Assembly (NCBI GenBank): GCA_033782935.1
Contig: JAWQEG010000519.1
Span: 268,001-332,000, forward strand
Source: Petrolisthes cinctipes
Lineage: Eukaryota; Arthropoda; Malacostraca; Decapoda; Porcellanidae
Direction of reading: 5' to 3'
Length of the DNA stretch: 64,000 bases
The notes below the pieces were generated by a model. That model was given only the letters and a program-made list of their open reading frames with translations, was not told the DNA's origin and made no database searches. Position numbers and translations under genes: made by a program. Below are positions 53,029 through 63,063 of this stretch, in pieces. Each line of letters opens with the position of its first letter. Within the stretch, counting starts at the first letter, position 1.

Positions 53029-53838
53029 ATGGATTTGGAAGGAAGTGACACCATCAATGTTGTCAGAGAAGAGAAGTGTAACAAGTTGGTCTGTCAACAA
53101 TGTGGTCAAAACTTTAGTAGGAAATGCCATCTCACTCACCATTTGTTGACTCATACTGGAAAGAAAATGTTTATGTGTGATGAGTGTGGTGAAGAGTTTA
53201 GTTGGAAATCTGACCTTAAGAAACACAGCATTGTTCACACAGGAGAGAGGAACTTTGAATGTGAAGAATGTGGTAAAAAATTTGTGACAAAGAGTGTTCT
53301 AAAGCAACACATACTTATACACACAGGAGTGAAGAACTTTGAATGTGAAGAATGTGGTAAAAAGTTTGTGACAAAGGGTGATCTAAAGCAACACATACTT
53401 ATACACACAGGAGTGAAGGACTTTGAATGTGAAGAATGTGGTAAAAAGTTTGTGACAAAGAGTGTTCTAAAGCGACACATACTTATACATACAGGAGTGA
53501 AGAACTTTGAATGTGAAGAATGTGGTAAAAAGTTTGTGACAAAGAATAATTTAAAGCAACACATACTTATACATACAGGAGTGAAGAACTTTGAATGTAA
53601 TGAATGTGGTAAAAAGTTTGTGAGAAAGGGTGAAATAAAGCAACACATACTTATACACACAGGAGAGAGGAACTTTGAATGTGAAGAATGTGGTAAAAAG
53701 TTTCTGTCAAATGGTGATCTAAAGAAGCACATACTTATACACACAGGAGTGAAGAACTATGAATGTGAAGAATGTGGTAAAAGGTTTGGTCAGAAATCTA
53801 ACCTTAATGTACATATAAAAGTTCATACAAGAGTATAG
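53029..53838 (+). CDS. U6 poly-C2H2 zinc-finger protein, 9 fingers
   Basis: Predicted DNA-binding protein of 269 residues starting MDLEGSDTINVV (MEVEGSD elsewhere), with nine complete C2H2 fingers. Helix strings after the two leader fingers: VTKSVLKQ, VTKGDLKQ, VTKSVLKR, VTKNNLKQ, VRKGEIKQ, LSNGDLKK, GQKSNLNV. The last five fingers are shared with U7. The exon is open to the TTTCAG acceptor (from 52910). The upstream flank lacks the AAATATTCAGT segment present elsewhere. TAG at 53836-53838 is followed by the extra finger (ending KTVHI). The poly(A) hexamer is mutated to AATATA. Confidence 0.8.
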   Translation: MDLEGSDTINVVREEKCNKLVCQQCGQNFSRKCHLTHHLLTHTGKKMFMCDECGEEFSWKSDLKKHSIVHTGERNFECEECGKKFVTKSVLKQHILIHTGVKNFECEECGKKFVTKGDLKQHILIHTGVKDFECEECGKKFVTKSVLKRHILIHTGVKNFECEECGKKFVTKNNLKQHILIHTGVKNFECNECGKKFVRKGEIKQHILIHTGERNFECEECGKKFLSNGDLKKHILIHTGVKNYECEECGKRFGQKSNLNVHIKVHTRV

Positions 53839-54010
53839 GATTTTAAGTGTAATGAATGTGGTAAAAAGTTTTCTGACAAATCCCAACTCATGTTACACAA
53901 AACTGTTCACATATGAAATATAACTTTGAATGTAAGAGGTGGCAAACAATGATTGCTCCTCTTCCCCCTAACTATGATAGGAAAAAACTGAAAATATCAA
54001 GAGGTAGCAC

Positions 54011-54221
54011 ATTATATTGTAGGTGTATGGTGACATGGTGAGTATTCAGTGTTGCTTCCATTGGCGTCATGAACAGCTTCAAGACGAGCAGGGTAGGAAG
54101 ACAAAAGTGACAAAAAGCTCCGTGTTGAACTCCATTACCCTAAGCACACCACTGATGTGCTCCTCCATCTTGGTACGACTAAATGGAGTTGATAGAGGTT
54201 CACACAACATCCTTTTTTTCA
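54011..54221 (-). pseudogene. U6 Tc1/mariner-like remnant, frameshifted
   Basis: Same relic, but two bases are lost near 54111 (GTGACAAAAAGC for GTGACTCAAAAAGC), so the short open frame is broken. Confidence 0.45.
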
Positions 54222-54377
54222 ACCTCATCCTTCAAGATAGATCCAACATTTTCACAGATGAGGAGAATTACTGGGCCACTCGTCATTACCAAGGACTATA
54301 AGGGGTACAGTTATGTTTGCATCCATAGCAAGACCCGACGATATAGGTAAAGAAAAAAACTTGTTCTGACCCTACAT

Positions 54378-54378
<1 letters not shown>

Positions 54379-54421
<43 letters not shown>
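54379..54421. repeat. (CT)n microsatellite, U6
   Basis: About 43 bp of CT. Confidence 0.95.
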
Positions 54422-54424
<3 letters not shown>

Positions 54425-54974
54425 TATGAGGAGAATTACTGGGCCACTCGTCATTACCAAAGAAGTCAATGTTGTTGTCCTACAGAAGGTTCTGGCTGGG
54501 TTCAAAGCACTTTCACATATGGTGCTTGGTTGTGCAGAAAGGTAACCTGAGTGACATCCACAACATTTTGAGAGTCTTGAAGAAAGGGAATGACAAGCTT
54601 TGTCAAGATCTTCTCCCCAAAATAATCTCCATCCCAACTTTACCCCCGAGGCTTTATCACCCACATCATCCACCATACAGTGAAGTCCTTGGACCCTCTT
54701 GGCCTCGTCTTGTCATTACTATCACTTACATTTTCTAATGCCACAGTAGAAAGAATATTTTCACAGATGAATGTTGTTCACTCTAAACTGAGAAATCGTC
54801 TCAGTGTTAGGTCAGTAGAGGCATTAATTGTTAAAAATAAAGTATGGATTGGTTCATTATTTTCAATCCTGTGTAAACTTTGAGCCTTCTGATGATATGA
54901 TCAGAAGTTTCAATTCTAAAGGTTCTGAAGAGGAGGAGGAGAATAATATTATTGCTCTTGATGTACTACAATAA
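54422..54974 (+). pseudogene. U6 hAT transposase C-terminal remnant
   Basis: Dimerisation domain at 54680-54883 (FSNATVERIFSQMNVVHSKL), acidic tail in the shifted frame to 54974. Confidence 0.75.
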
Positions 54975-55305
54975 GAATCTGTGGCTGTAGGTATGTATAC
55001 TGTATATCTAATTGTCATTATTAACATTATTTAGCTAAGTTCTCATAGGCCTATTTAGTCCTTACAGAAAATAAAACTGGCATTTTTAAGTTTAGCTTCA
55101 GCAAAGTTCAGTTATATGGTTGTCAAATATTATGTAATTGCTTTTCTTTAGTGAGGAGAAATGTATCAATACAATATTCATGTACATTAAAAAGAAACAA
55201 TAAAATTTGTCTTTATTTGTTTTGTGGGATCTTCATTTCAATGTGTGGGAAAAAAATCCTTAATCTGTGGGAAATTGGTACTACAAAATTGGCAACACTG
55301 GTTGT
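54975..55305. other. non-coding spacer, U6
   Basis: Same spacer as in the other cassettes; no gene seen. Confidence 0.5.
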
Positions 55306-55311
55306 GACTGA

Positions 55312-55581
55312 GTGGATGAACTGAATGATTCCCTGATTAGGAAAGTGACAAAGGTGGGTGAGAGAAGGATAGGAAGGGTGAAGAATAGCAATAAAAGAAG
55401 ATTGATGAAGAGCTGGTGGAATGAAGATATTGAGAATGCGAGGAAGGAGAGTAATAGGAAGTGTAGAAGACTAAGGAAAAATGTAGGCAATAGTGAGGAA
55501 GATAGAATAGCATATGAAGAGGCATGGAAGGAGTATGAACTGCAGGAGCCAGTGGCGGCAGTTTCGAAAACTGAGAGCTGA
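55312..55581 (+). pseudogene. second-LINE ORF2 linker fragment, U6/U7 boundary
   Basis: An 89-codon relic as at 14211 (KSWWNEDIENARKESNRKCR ... KEYELQEPVAAVSKTES). Confidence 0.5.
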
Positions 55582-55648
55582 GTTTACCAAATAATGTAAA
55601 CTTTATAAAAGTTACCACATAAACTAAAGTGAAAAATAAGAGAAGAAG

Positions 55649-56562
55649 ATGGCTAGTCGAAGTGCAAGAAGTGGAGCACGAAGAGAAATCAGCTGTGGAA
55701 GATGTGAAAACAGAGTAAAACAACAGGAGAGAGGAATACAATGTGATATGTGTAGTGTCTGGTTCCACATCGGATGTGAGCAGGTCAGTCCTACCCTATA
55801 TAGAGAGTTGAAAGATTCTGAATCAGTATGGATATGTTCTGGATGTATACCAGTAGCAAAGAAGAGACTGTTAACACCAGACGGGGAATTAGGAAAAAAG
55901 ATTGATGAGATGAAAAAGGAGTTGAGATCTTTCTTTGAGGAAAAAAATGATGCAGTGGGAGGAGAGTTTAGATAAGTTAAAGAAAGATATGTTAGAGGAA
56001 ATGAAGAATGAAATGGAGTTAGAACTGAAGAAGAGAGATAAGAAAATAGTGATAATGAAAGTAGAACTAGAAAGTGAAATGGTTGAAGATATGAAAGAGA
56101 GAGGAAATAGAGAGAAAGAGGAATAATATTATCATTTATGATTTAGAAGAACCCGAGGAAACAGAACCAAAGGAACAGATACAGAAAAACATAGAAAACT
56201 CTCTGGATATAATACAAAGGGAAGTAAAAGTAGAGGATGTAGAAATTTTGGATGCAGCAAGATTAGGATTAATAAATGAACCAGGAAAGAAGAGACCACT
56301 CCTGTTAAAATTTAAAAAAACATGGATGAAATGGCAGATTCTGAAAAATGCAAAGAACCTTAAGAATACAAACCATAGGCTAGCAAAAAGAATATCTATC
56401 ACCTTGGATTTGACTAAGAAAGAGATACAACAAAATAAGGAGCTCTGGGAATTAAAAAGAAAACGAGAACTGGGAGAAAAGGGATGGTATATAAAGGATG
56501 CAAAGTTAATGAGAAATAATTTTCAAGGAGAAAGAGGACAAATATATGGAGAGCATATGTAA
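55649..56562 (+). pseudogene. U7 LINE ORF1 (PHD finger, coiled coil, RRM-like), broken
   Basis: Starts MASRSARSGARREISCGRC with a complete Cys4-His-Cys3 PHD finger. An extra A in the run at about 55940 shifts the frame within the coiled coil. Bases lost near 56101 shift it again. The C-terminal part (56248-56562) is open to GEHM. It overlaps the ORF2 start at 56546. Confidence 0.8.
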
Positions 56563-56743
56563 GATTAAACTAATAAATATACAAGGGCTAACAAAAGTAA
56601 AGATGACGGAATTACAAGATTTAATTAAAAGTGATAAATTTTTATGTTTAACGGAAACACACCAAAAGTGTGAGAATATCAGTTGTTATTCGGCAGTGGA
56701 AAATGTTTGGACAATATATAAAAATATGGTAAATATTGAATGA
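56546..56743 (+). pseudogene. U7 LINE ORF2, same internal deletion as U2
   Basis: The first endonuclease codons (MESICKIKLINIQGLTKVKM) run to KCENIS and are joined at about 56688 to the end of ORF2 (TGTTATTCGGCAG), exactly the U2 junction. Confidence 0.8.
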
Positions 56744-57645
56744 ATTACCGTTGTTGGGTACGGTTTTTCTACCTTCATTACCCACTTATTTAGACCATTC
56801 TAAGACTATTTCCTCTTATGGCATTTTCTCCGCAAGTAAGAATATCTTTATAAGTGCTGGAAATTAAGGTAGAAGAAATTAAAGGAACTCAGCAACAAAT
56901 AAACGACAGAAGAGGTGCTGTTGTAAAGGCTATCCCTCGACATCATCGCATCGCATTGCATCACTCTCAGTCATCATCATCAACAACAACAACAACAACG
57001 ATAATAAAGTGTGTTTTTTTTTTCTATGTTGTATTGTTGTAATTGATAATATTAATGGTTCTTTAGTGGTTTATTATGATATATACGAGTCAATAGAGAA
57101 GGAAACCAAGTGAAATACAATATATAATTCATCGATATAAGATAATTAAATTTAACAAGTATAATCATTTAATTAATTATCACAGGCTTAGTAAATTACG
57201 TTATTAACCTGTAAAGTAATGAATAAAACAAGCATGGGAACACACACACACACAACCCTTGAAAAAAAAACCACACACACAAACCTGGGGAAAAAAAAAC
57301 AACCCGAGGAAATATAACGGTAATTATCTATTATATTGCCATTTTATATTACAATGTTTTTACCTTCTCTACCCACTAATATATAACATTCTAAGACACT
57401 GTTCTTCTATGGCATTTTCTTTTGCAATGCCTCATTTCCAAGATAGGGCATATTCAAATGGGGCATTTTGAAATTAGCCTGACCGGTAAATATTGAAAGA
57501 ATTACTGTTATTGAGTATGGTATTTCTACCTTCATTACCCACTAATTTAGACCATTCTAAGACTATTTTACTTCTATGGCATTTCCTCTGCAAATGCCCC
57601 ATTTCAAAGATAGGGCATATTTTAAATGGGTCATTTTGAAATTAG
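56744..57645 (+). repeat. U7 LINE 3' tail and module
   Basis: Same order as in U1, with two modules. No gene seen. Confidence 0.65.
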
Positions 57646-58515
57646 CCTGACCTTACCTGACCTAACCTAGACCGCATCAGACTATCGGGAACTAACCTGG
57701 ACAAACTACCGGGACCTAACCTGTGCAAACGACTGGGACCTAACCTGTGCAAACTACTGGGACCTAACCTGTGCAACGACCGGGACCTAACCTGTGCAAA
57801 CGACCGGGACCTAACCTGTGCAAACTACTGGGTCCTAACCTGTGCAAACTACTGGGACCTAACCTGGGCAAACTACTGGGACCTAACCTGACCCAACCAA
57901 ACCTAACATAACCTTTCCTTATCTGACCTGACCTAACCTAACATTATCTGACCTAACCTAACCAAACCTTACCTTACCTTATCTGACCTAGCCTAACATA
58001 ACCAAACCTTACCTTATCTAACATAACAAAACCTTACCTTATCTGACCTAACCTTGTAATGGCTGGACCTGAGAGTTAAAGGCAGAATTTGAAAGCTACG
58101 CCAGTGGCGTACTCTTATGGCTTACCCGGTAGAAGCACTGCCTGAGATTTCTCTGGTCCGGGGTTCAATTCCCCGTGGGTACGACTAGAATTTAAATGAA
58201 CCAATTTCTGGGTCTGACTTGCTTGATTGATTGGGATTATTACAACCTAACATAACCAAACCTTACTTTATCTAACCTAACATAACCAAACCTTACCTTA
58301 CCTTATCTGACCTAACCTAACATAACCAAACCTTACCTTATATGACCTAACCTAACATAACATAACCTTACCTGACCTAACCTAACATAACCAAACCTTA
58401 CCTTATCTGCCTAACCTAACCTAACATAACCTTACCTAACCTAACCTAACCTAACATAGACCACAGCAGACTATCGGGACCTAACCGAGGCAAACTACCG
58501 GGACCTAACTGGACA
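57646..58515. repeat. U7 (AACCT)n field with 24-bp satellite
   Basis: Eight or nine units at about 57690-57895, then AACATAACC/CTTATCTGACC arrays around the SINE. Confidence 0.85.
58054..58245 (+). mobile_element. tRNA-like SINE in U7 AACCT field
   Basis: A 192-bp copy like U5. The tRNA-like core is 58109-58182; the B box is changed to GGTTCAATTCC. Confidence 0.6.
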
Positions 58516-58728
58516 TAGTCAATTTTTGGTGCTACAGAATATTACAGTAAATATTCAGTAAATGTTTGAATCTTCAAATGATGTAAGACTGGTATTGTTA
58601 TTGTTTCAGATTCATATGAAGTAACACTGTGGTTGGCAGCCCTGACACCAATAACAGTGTGGTTGGCAGCTCTGACAACAGTAATAACCAAGTTGTCATA
58701 TTGGTGGCAGAATAAAGCTGTGTTAGTG

Positions 58729-59706
58729 ATGGAGGTGGAAGGAAGTGACACCGTCAATGTTGTCAGAGAAGAGAAGTGTAACAAGTTGGTCTGTCAACAA
58801 TGTGGTCAAAAGTTTAGTAGGAAATGCCATCTCACTCACCATTTGTTGACTCATACTGGAAAGAAAATGTTTATGTGTGATGAGTGTTGTAAAAAGTTTA
58901 GTTGGAAATCTGACCTTAAGAAACATAGCATTGTTCACACAGGAGAGAGGAACTTTAAATGTGAAGAATGTGGTAAAAAGTTTGTGACAAAGGCTGTTCT
59001 AAAGAAACACATACTTATACACACAGGAGTGAAGAACTTTGAATGTGGAGAATGTGGTAAAAGGTTTGTGACAAAGTGAGAATTAAAACAACACATACTT
59101 ATACACACAGTAGTGAAGAACTTTGAATGTGAATTATGTGGTAAAAAGTTTGTGAGAAAGGGTAACCTAAAGCAACACATACTTACACACACAGGAGTGA
59201 AGAACTTTGAATGTGAAGAATGTGGTAAAAAGTTTGTGACAAAGGGTGAAATAAAGCGACACATACTTATACACACAGGAGTGAAGGACTTTGAATGTGA
59301 AGAATGTGGTAAAAAGTTTGTGAGAAAGAGTGTTCTAAAGCGACACATACTTATACATACAGGAGTGAAGAACTTTGAATGTGAAGAATGTGGTAAAAAG
59401 TTTGTGACAAAGAATAATTTAAAGCAACACATACTTATACATACAGGAGTGAAGAACTTTGAATGTAATGAATGTGGTAAAAAGTTTGTGAGAAAGGGTG
59501 AAATAAAGCAACACATACTTATACACACAGGAGAGAGGAACTTTGAATGTGAAGAATGTGGTAAAAAGTTTCTGTCAAATGGTGATCTAAAGAAGCACAT
59601 ACTTATACACACAGGAGTGAAGAACTATGAATGTGAAGAATGTGGTAAAAGGTTTGGTCAGAAATCTAACCTTAATGTACATATAAAAGTTCATACAAGA
59701 GTATAG
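58729..59706 (+). pseudogene. U7 poly-C2H2 zinc-finger gene, 11 fingers, one in-frame stop
   Basis: MEVEGSDTVNVV, then eleven C2H2 fingers in one frame, with a TGA at 59077-59079 in finger 4 (RFVTK stop ELKQ). Finger 2 reads CDECCKKFSWKSDLKK. After the stop the frame continues without shift through ELCGKKFVRKGNLKQ to HIKVHTRV and TAG at 59706. The last five fingers and the 3' flank match U6 almost exactly. A truncated three- to four-finger protein could be made, but the array as a whole is probably dead. The splice acceptor (exon from 58610) is intact and the poly(A) hexamer is AATATA. Confidence 0.75.
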
Positions 59707-59879
59707 GATTTTAAGTGTAATGAATGTGGTAAAAAGTTTTCTGACAAATCCCAACTCATGTTACACAAAACTGTTCACATATGAAATATAACTTTGAATG
59801 TAAGAGGTGGCAAACAATGATTGCTCCTCTTCCCCCTAACTATGATAGGAAAAAACTGAAAATATCAAGAGGTAGCACA

Positions 59880-60092
59880 TTATATTGTAGGTGTATGGTG
59901 ACATGGTGAGTATTCAGTGTTGCTTCCATTGGCGTCATGAACAGCTTCAAGACGAGCAGGGTAGGAAGACAAAAGTGACTCAAAAAGCTCCGTGTTGAAC
60001 TCCATTACCCGAAGCACACCATTGATGTGCTCCTCTATCTTGGTACGACTAAATGGAGTTGATAGAGGTTCACACAACATCCTTTTTTTCAA
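59880..60092 (-). pseudogene. U7 Tc1/mariner-like C-terminal remnant
   Basis: Same relic (TKIEEHINGV variant). The cassette ends at 60209, the same base at which U5 ends. Confidence 0.45.
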
Positions 60093-60324
60093 CCTCGTCC
60101 TTCAAGATAGATCCAACATTTTCACAGATGAGGAGAATTACTGGGCCACTCGTCATTACCAAGGACTATAAGGGGTACAGTTATGTTTGCATCCATAGCA
60201 AGACCCGACAGCAAAGCTGGTTTACCCCTGCCACTTCACTACAGGGCAAACTCCCCCTCCAGCATTCAGCCGAACCTGATAGTGTGCAGGTCCTAGGCTC
60301 ACTCCATGCCCGTGGAAGGAAGAT

Positions 60325-60993
60325 GGCTGATGCCCAACCACGGCAGCAACAGCAGCAGCAGACAGACATTGTCACTGTCTGCATCAAGACTGCTGTTGCC
60401 TTAACTGCAGAAGGGCTAGGTCATCTCTCTGACCTCCTGGACATCTTCAAGAGAAATGGCTTACCACCAATAGCCATTTCTCCTGATCTGCAACCACCAC
60501 TACAGCCACCACCAAGAAACGAGGCAACAAGCCTGCACGACTAGGGAGGAGCAGAACAGACACACCACCACCCCCTCTGGCCCACCCCTGTCACCAGTTG
60601 ATGTTGCCTCGCCCAGTCAACTGGGCGAACAGCATGAAGGCACCACCACCTGAACCTTCCCTACAAGACCTCAAGACTGAGGAGGACTCTGACACCAGTT
60701 CCCCCTCCAACACCAATAGCAACACCATTGACAACATGGACCTGGAAGATGGAGGGGAATGGCAGACAGCCGGGAGGAGGAAGAGGAGAAGAAGGATGAA
60801 CAGCCAGTCATCACAACAACAGCTGCCTGACACCACCAAATTTTGGATGACTGCTTCTCCTCGCCTCGACCGTTTTCAACAACACATCTCCCGACGACGT
60901 GACCCCAACATCTTCCAGGTCAGAGAAGAGTTGACCACCCCCATAAGACGTCCTTATGAATACCATACAGTACAAAATAAATTACTGCCTTAA
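60325..60993 (+). other. unrecognised proline/serine-rich coding stretch, copy B
   Basis: I do not recognise this. The first frame, from ATG 60325 (MADAQPRQQQQQQTDIVTVC, then LTAEGLGHLSDLLDIFKRNG), stops at 60544. The other frame is open across that point (TTTKKRGNKPARLGRSRTDT ... HPCHQLMLPRPVNWAN) to 60993, ending YHTVQNKLLP, so one frameshift would join them. GEWQTAGRRKRRRRMNSQ is a basic patch. An A16 run follows at 61020-61035. A retroelement ORF1 or a retroposed host gene are both possible. Confidence 0.35.
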
Positions 60994-61035
60994 TTCCCAA
61001 AACAAAGGGTGATAAACATAAAAAAAAAAAAAAAA

Positions 61036-61745
61036 TGCCCTGGTCTCATTTCTGGTGGCTGCTCACCTGGACTCGCCTCTATTGCCGCTGACCTTGCCTG
61101 CTCCAGCTACCGCTCTCACCTACTCCAGACACCATGCTTCCTCCTGCAGCTGCTCTACTCAGCCACAGCAGGCCAGACTCTATTTTATATGGTGCTCGCC
61201 TACCTACAACTACTATCCTCGCCTACCTTGCTAACTGAGTCCAGGTTCAACAAGTGTACTTACCAAACCTTGTAAGCTACCCATAATAAATTGTTACCGT
61301 GTACAAGCGAGTCTGTTTACCCCTGCTAGTAACATGTACCCCTGTTGTTACATAGTCTTTCCTTCCTTACCTCTCTCTCCTTACAAAGAAATAATAGATT
61401 GAGAAGAAAAGAGAAATTATATGACTTACTAAAGAGAATATGACTATTAAGAGAATCTAGGAAAGGAACAGACTGACTAGCTACATCACCAAGTTTGGTG
61501 GGCTATGTGTCCACACTGCTTACTGCTGGGCCAAAATAGCGGTGACCATGAAACTACCTTGGGAGGCTACCTTGGTGAGTATAGGACTACTACGTGTATA
61601 CTTTTACAGCAGGCCTACCATTTTTTAATGTAACTCTGATCATATACATCGTGTTTGCCCTCCATGATCACAAGCAACTACGACCCAGTTCCTATCTTAG
61701 GACTCCTTAAGTCAGATAGGGCGGCGTGGCTGCCCTAAATTAGGA
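61036..61745. other. non-coding sequence, copy B
   Basis: As at 42792-43504; AATAAA at about 61284; no gene recognised. Confidence 0.4.
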
Positions 61746-61748
61746 CAC

Positions 61749-61769
61749 GTTTGAGTATCCGGCCCCTGG
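61749..61769 (-). mobile_element. end of an unnamed transposon, copy B
   Basis: Same terminal sequence as at 43507-43527. Confidence 0.4.
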
Positions 61770-62105
61770 AGGGTTTGGTGAAAGGCGGCTCTTTTGTTTA
61801 TGATGCTGCGGAACTTGATGATTAGAGTACGGAGGGAAGAGAGTTTTTTAGGATTGATGGAGTCTAGTGTGGTGTTGGTGGTAGTGTAGTGAACCAACAC
61901 CTTACGCATCTTATATCTCTCCTGTCTGATACTCACTTGTCAACCAGCCCAAGATCGGTGCCTGGCTAGGCGAGCGTTGGCCACTATCTCACCAGTGCTC
62001 CACCTGGAAGGTTCTCCTTCCCTTACCTGCCACAACGAATGCCACACCAAGACATCAAGACCTAAGACGCCACGTGTCTCTCTCCACACCAACTGTACGG
62101 TAGAC

Positions 62106-62796
62106 GGAAAAAATGGCACAGGAATAAATGGCTCCAGAAAAAATGGCACAGGAAATTATGGGACATTTTTCAGCATAGGAAAAAATGGCACAGTAGACTC
62201 AACTAAAATGTGTTAGAATTTAATTTCTTTACATTTTGATAAGTGCCCGTTACATACACTCGTGATAAGTAATCCTTGATCAGAGACGAATGGCAGGCAC
62301 CACACATACCCTACATTCGAACTCAGCCACACAATGTGTATTGAGTGGAGAAATGAGCAATACCAGGCAATTTGAAGCTTTCTGCTCCTCACACTCTGGT
62401 CAGAAATTTTGTATCACGAGTGTACAGCCATGGCTGAGAGTGCTAGACCAGGGTCCAAGGAGTGCTGGAGAGCAACTGAACAGAATTCGAAAAAGTGAGT
62501 CTTCCAAACCTCTTTCAACGTTGAGAATGGTTTGGAAAATTCACTTGTTCGAACTCTGTTCAGTTGCTCTCTAACATTCCTTGGACCCTGGTCCACCACT
62601 ATCAGCCATGACGAAATATTCGAAAGGGTTCCCATTGTTAGTGTTGTTTCATGATGGCGAAATATTCGAAACCCAATTGATACCTGTAATTACTGTAAAT
62701 GCTGAAAAGTGTGCCATTTTTTCCTATGCTGAAAAATGTGCCATATTTTCCTGTGCCATTTTTTCTGGTGCCATTTATTCCTGTGCCATTTTTTCC
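62106..62796. mobile_element. nested foldback element, copy B
   Basis: Outer arms at about 62106-62193 and 62710-62796; inner hairpin 62426-62610. A further TA-flanked MITE (62256-62423) sits in the left half. Confidence 0.75.
62256..62423. mobile_element. TA-flanked MITE inside the foldback
   Basis: CACTCGTGATA at the left and TATCACGAGTG at the right are exact inverted copies, with TA outside both. In copy A the right end is eroded (TTTTGTACAGTGTACAG). Confidence 0.6.
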
Positions 62797-63063
62797 TACA
62801 TTCCAACTGTACACAACAACAATACTACACACTACTACGGCAGGTGGGTTGGACCACTACAAGGTGCTTGGCAACTATCATATTCCTGTGCAACTATTGT
62901 ATTTATGTTGAATAAATTGTATGGTGTATTCGAGTCTGTTCACCTTTGTTTACGTTGGGGGTGTGAGGATGGATGATCTATTGGGGATGGTGATTGGTGT
63001 TATGGAGACAGGCTTGGGGGGGTGCGGGAATAGGGGGACATGCTGGGGGGGGGGGGTAGAAAG

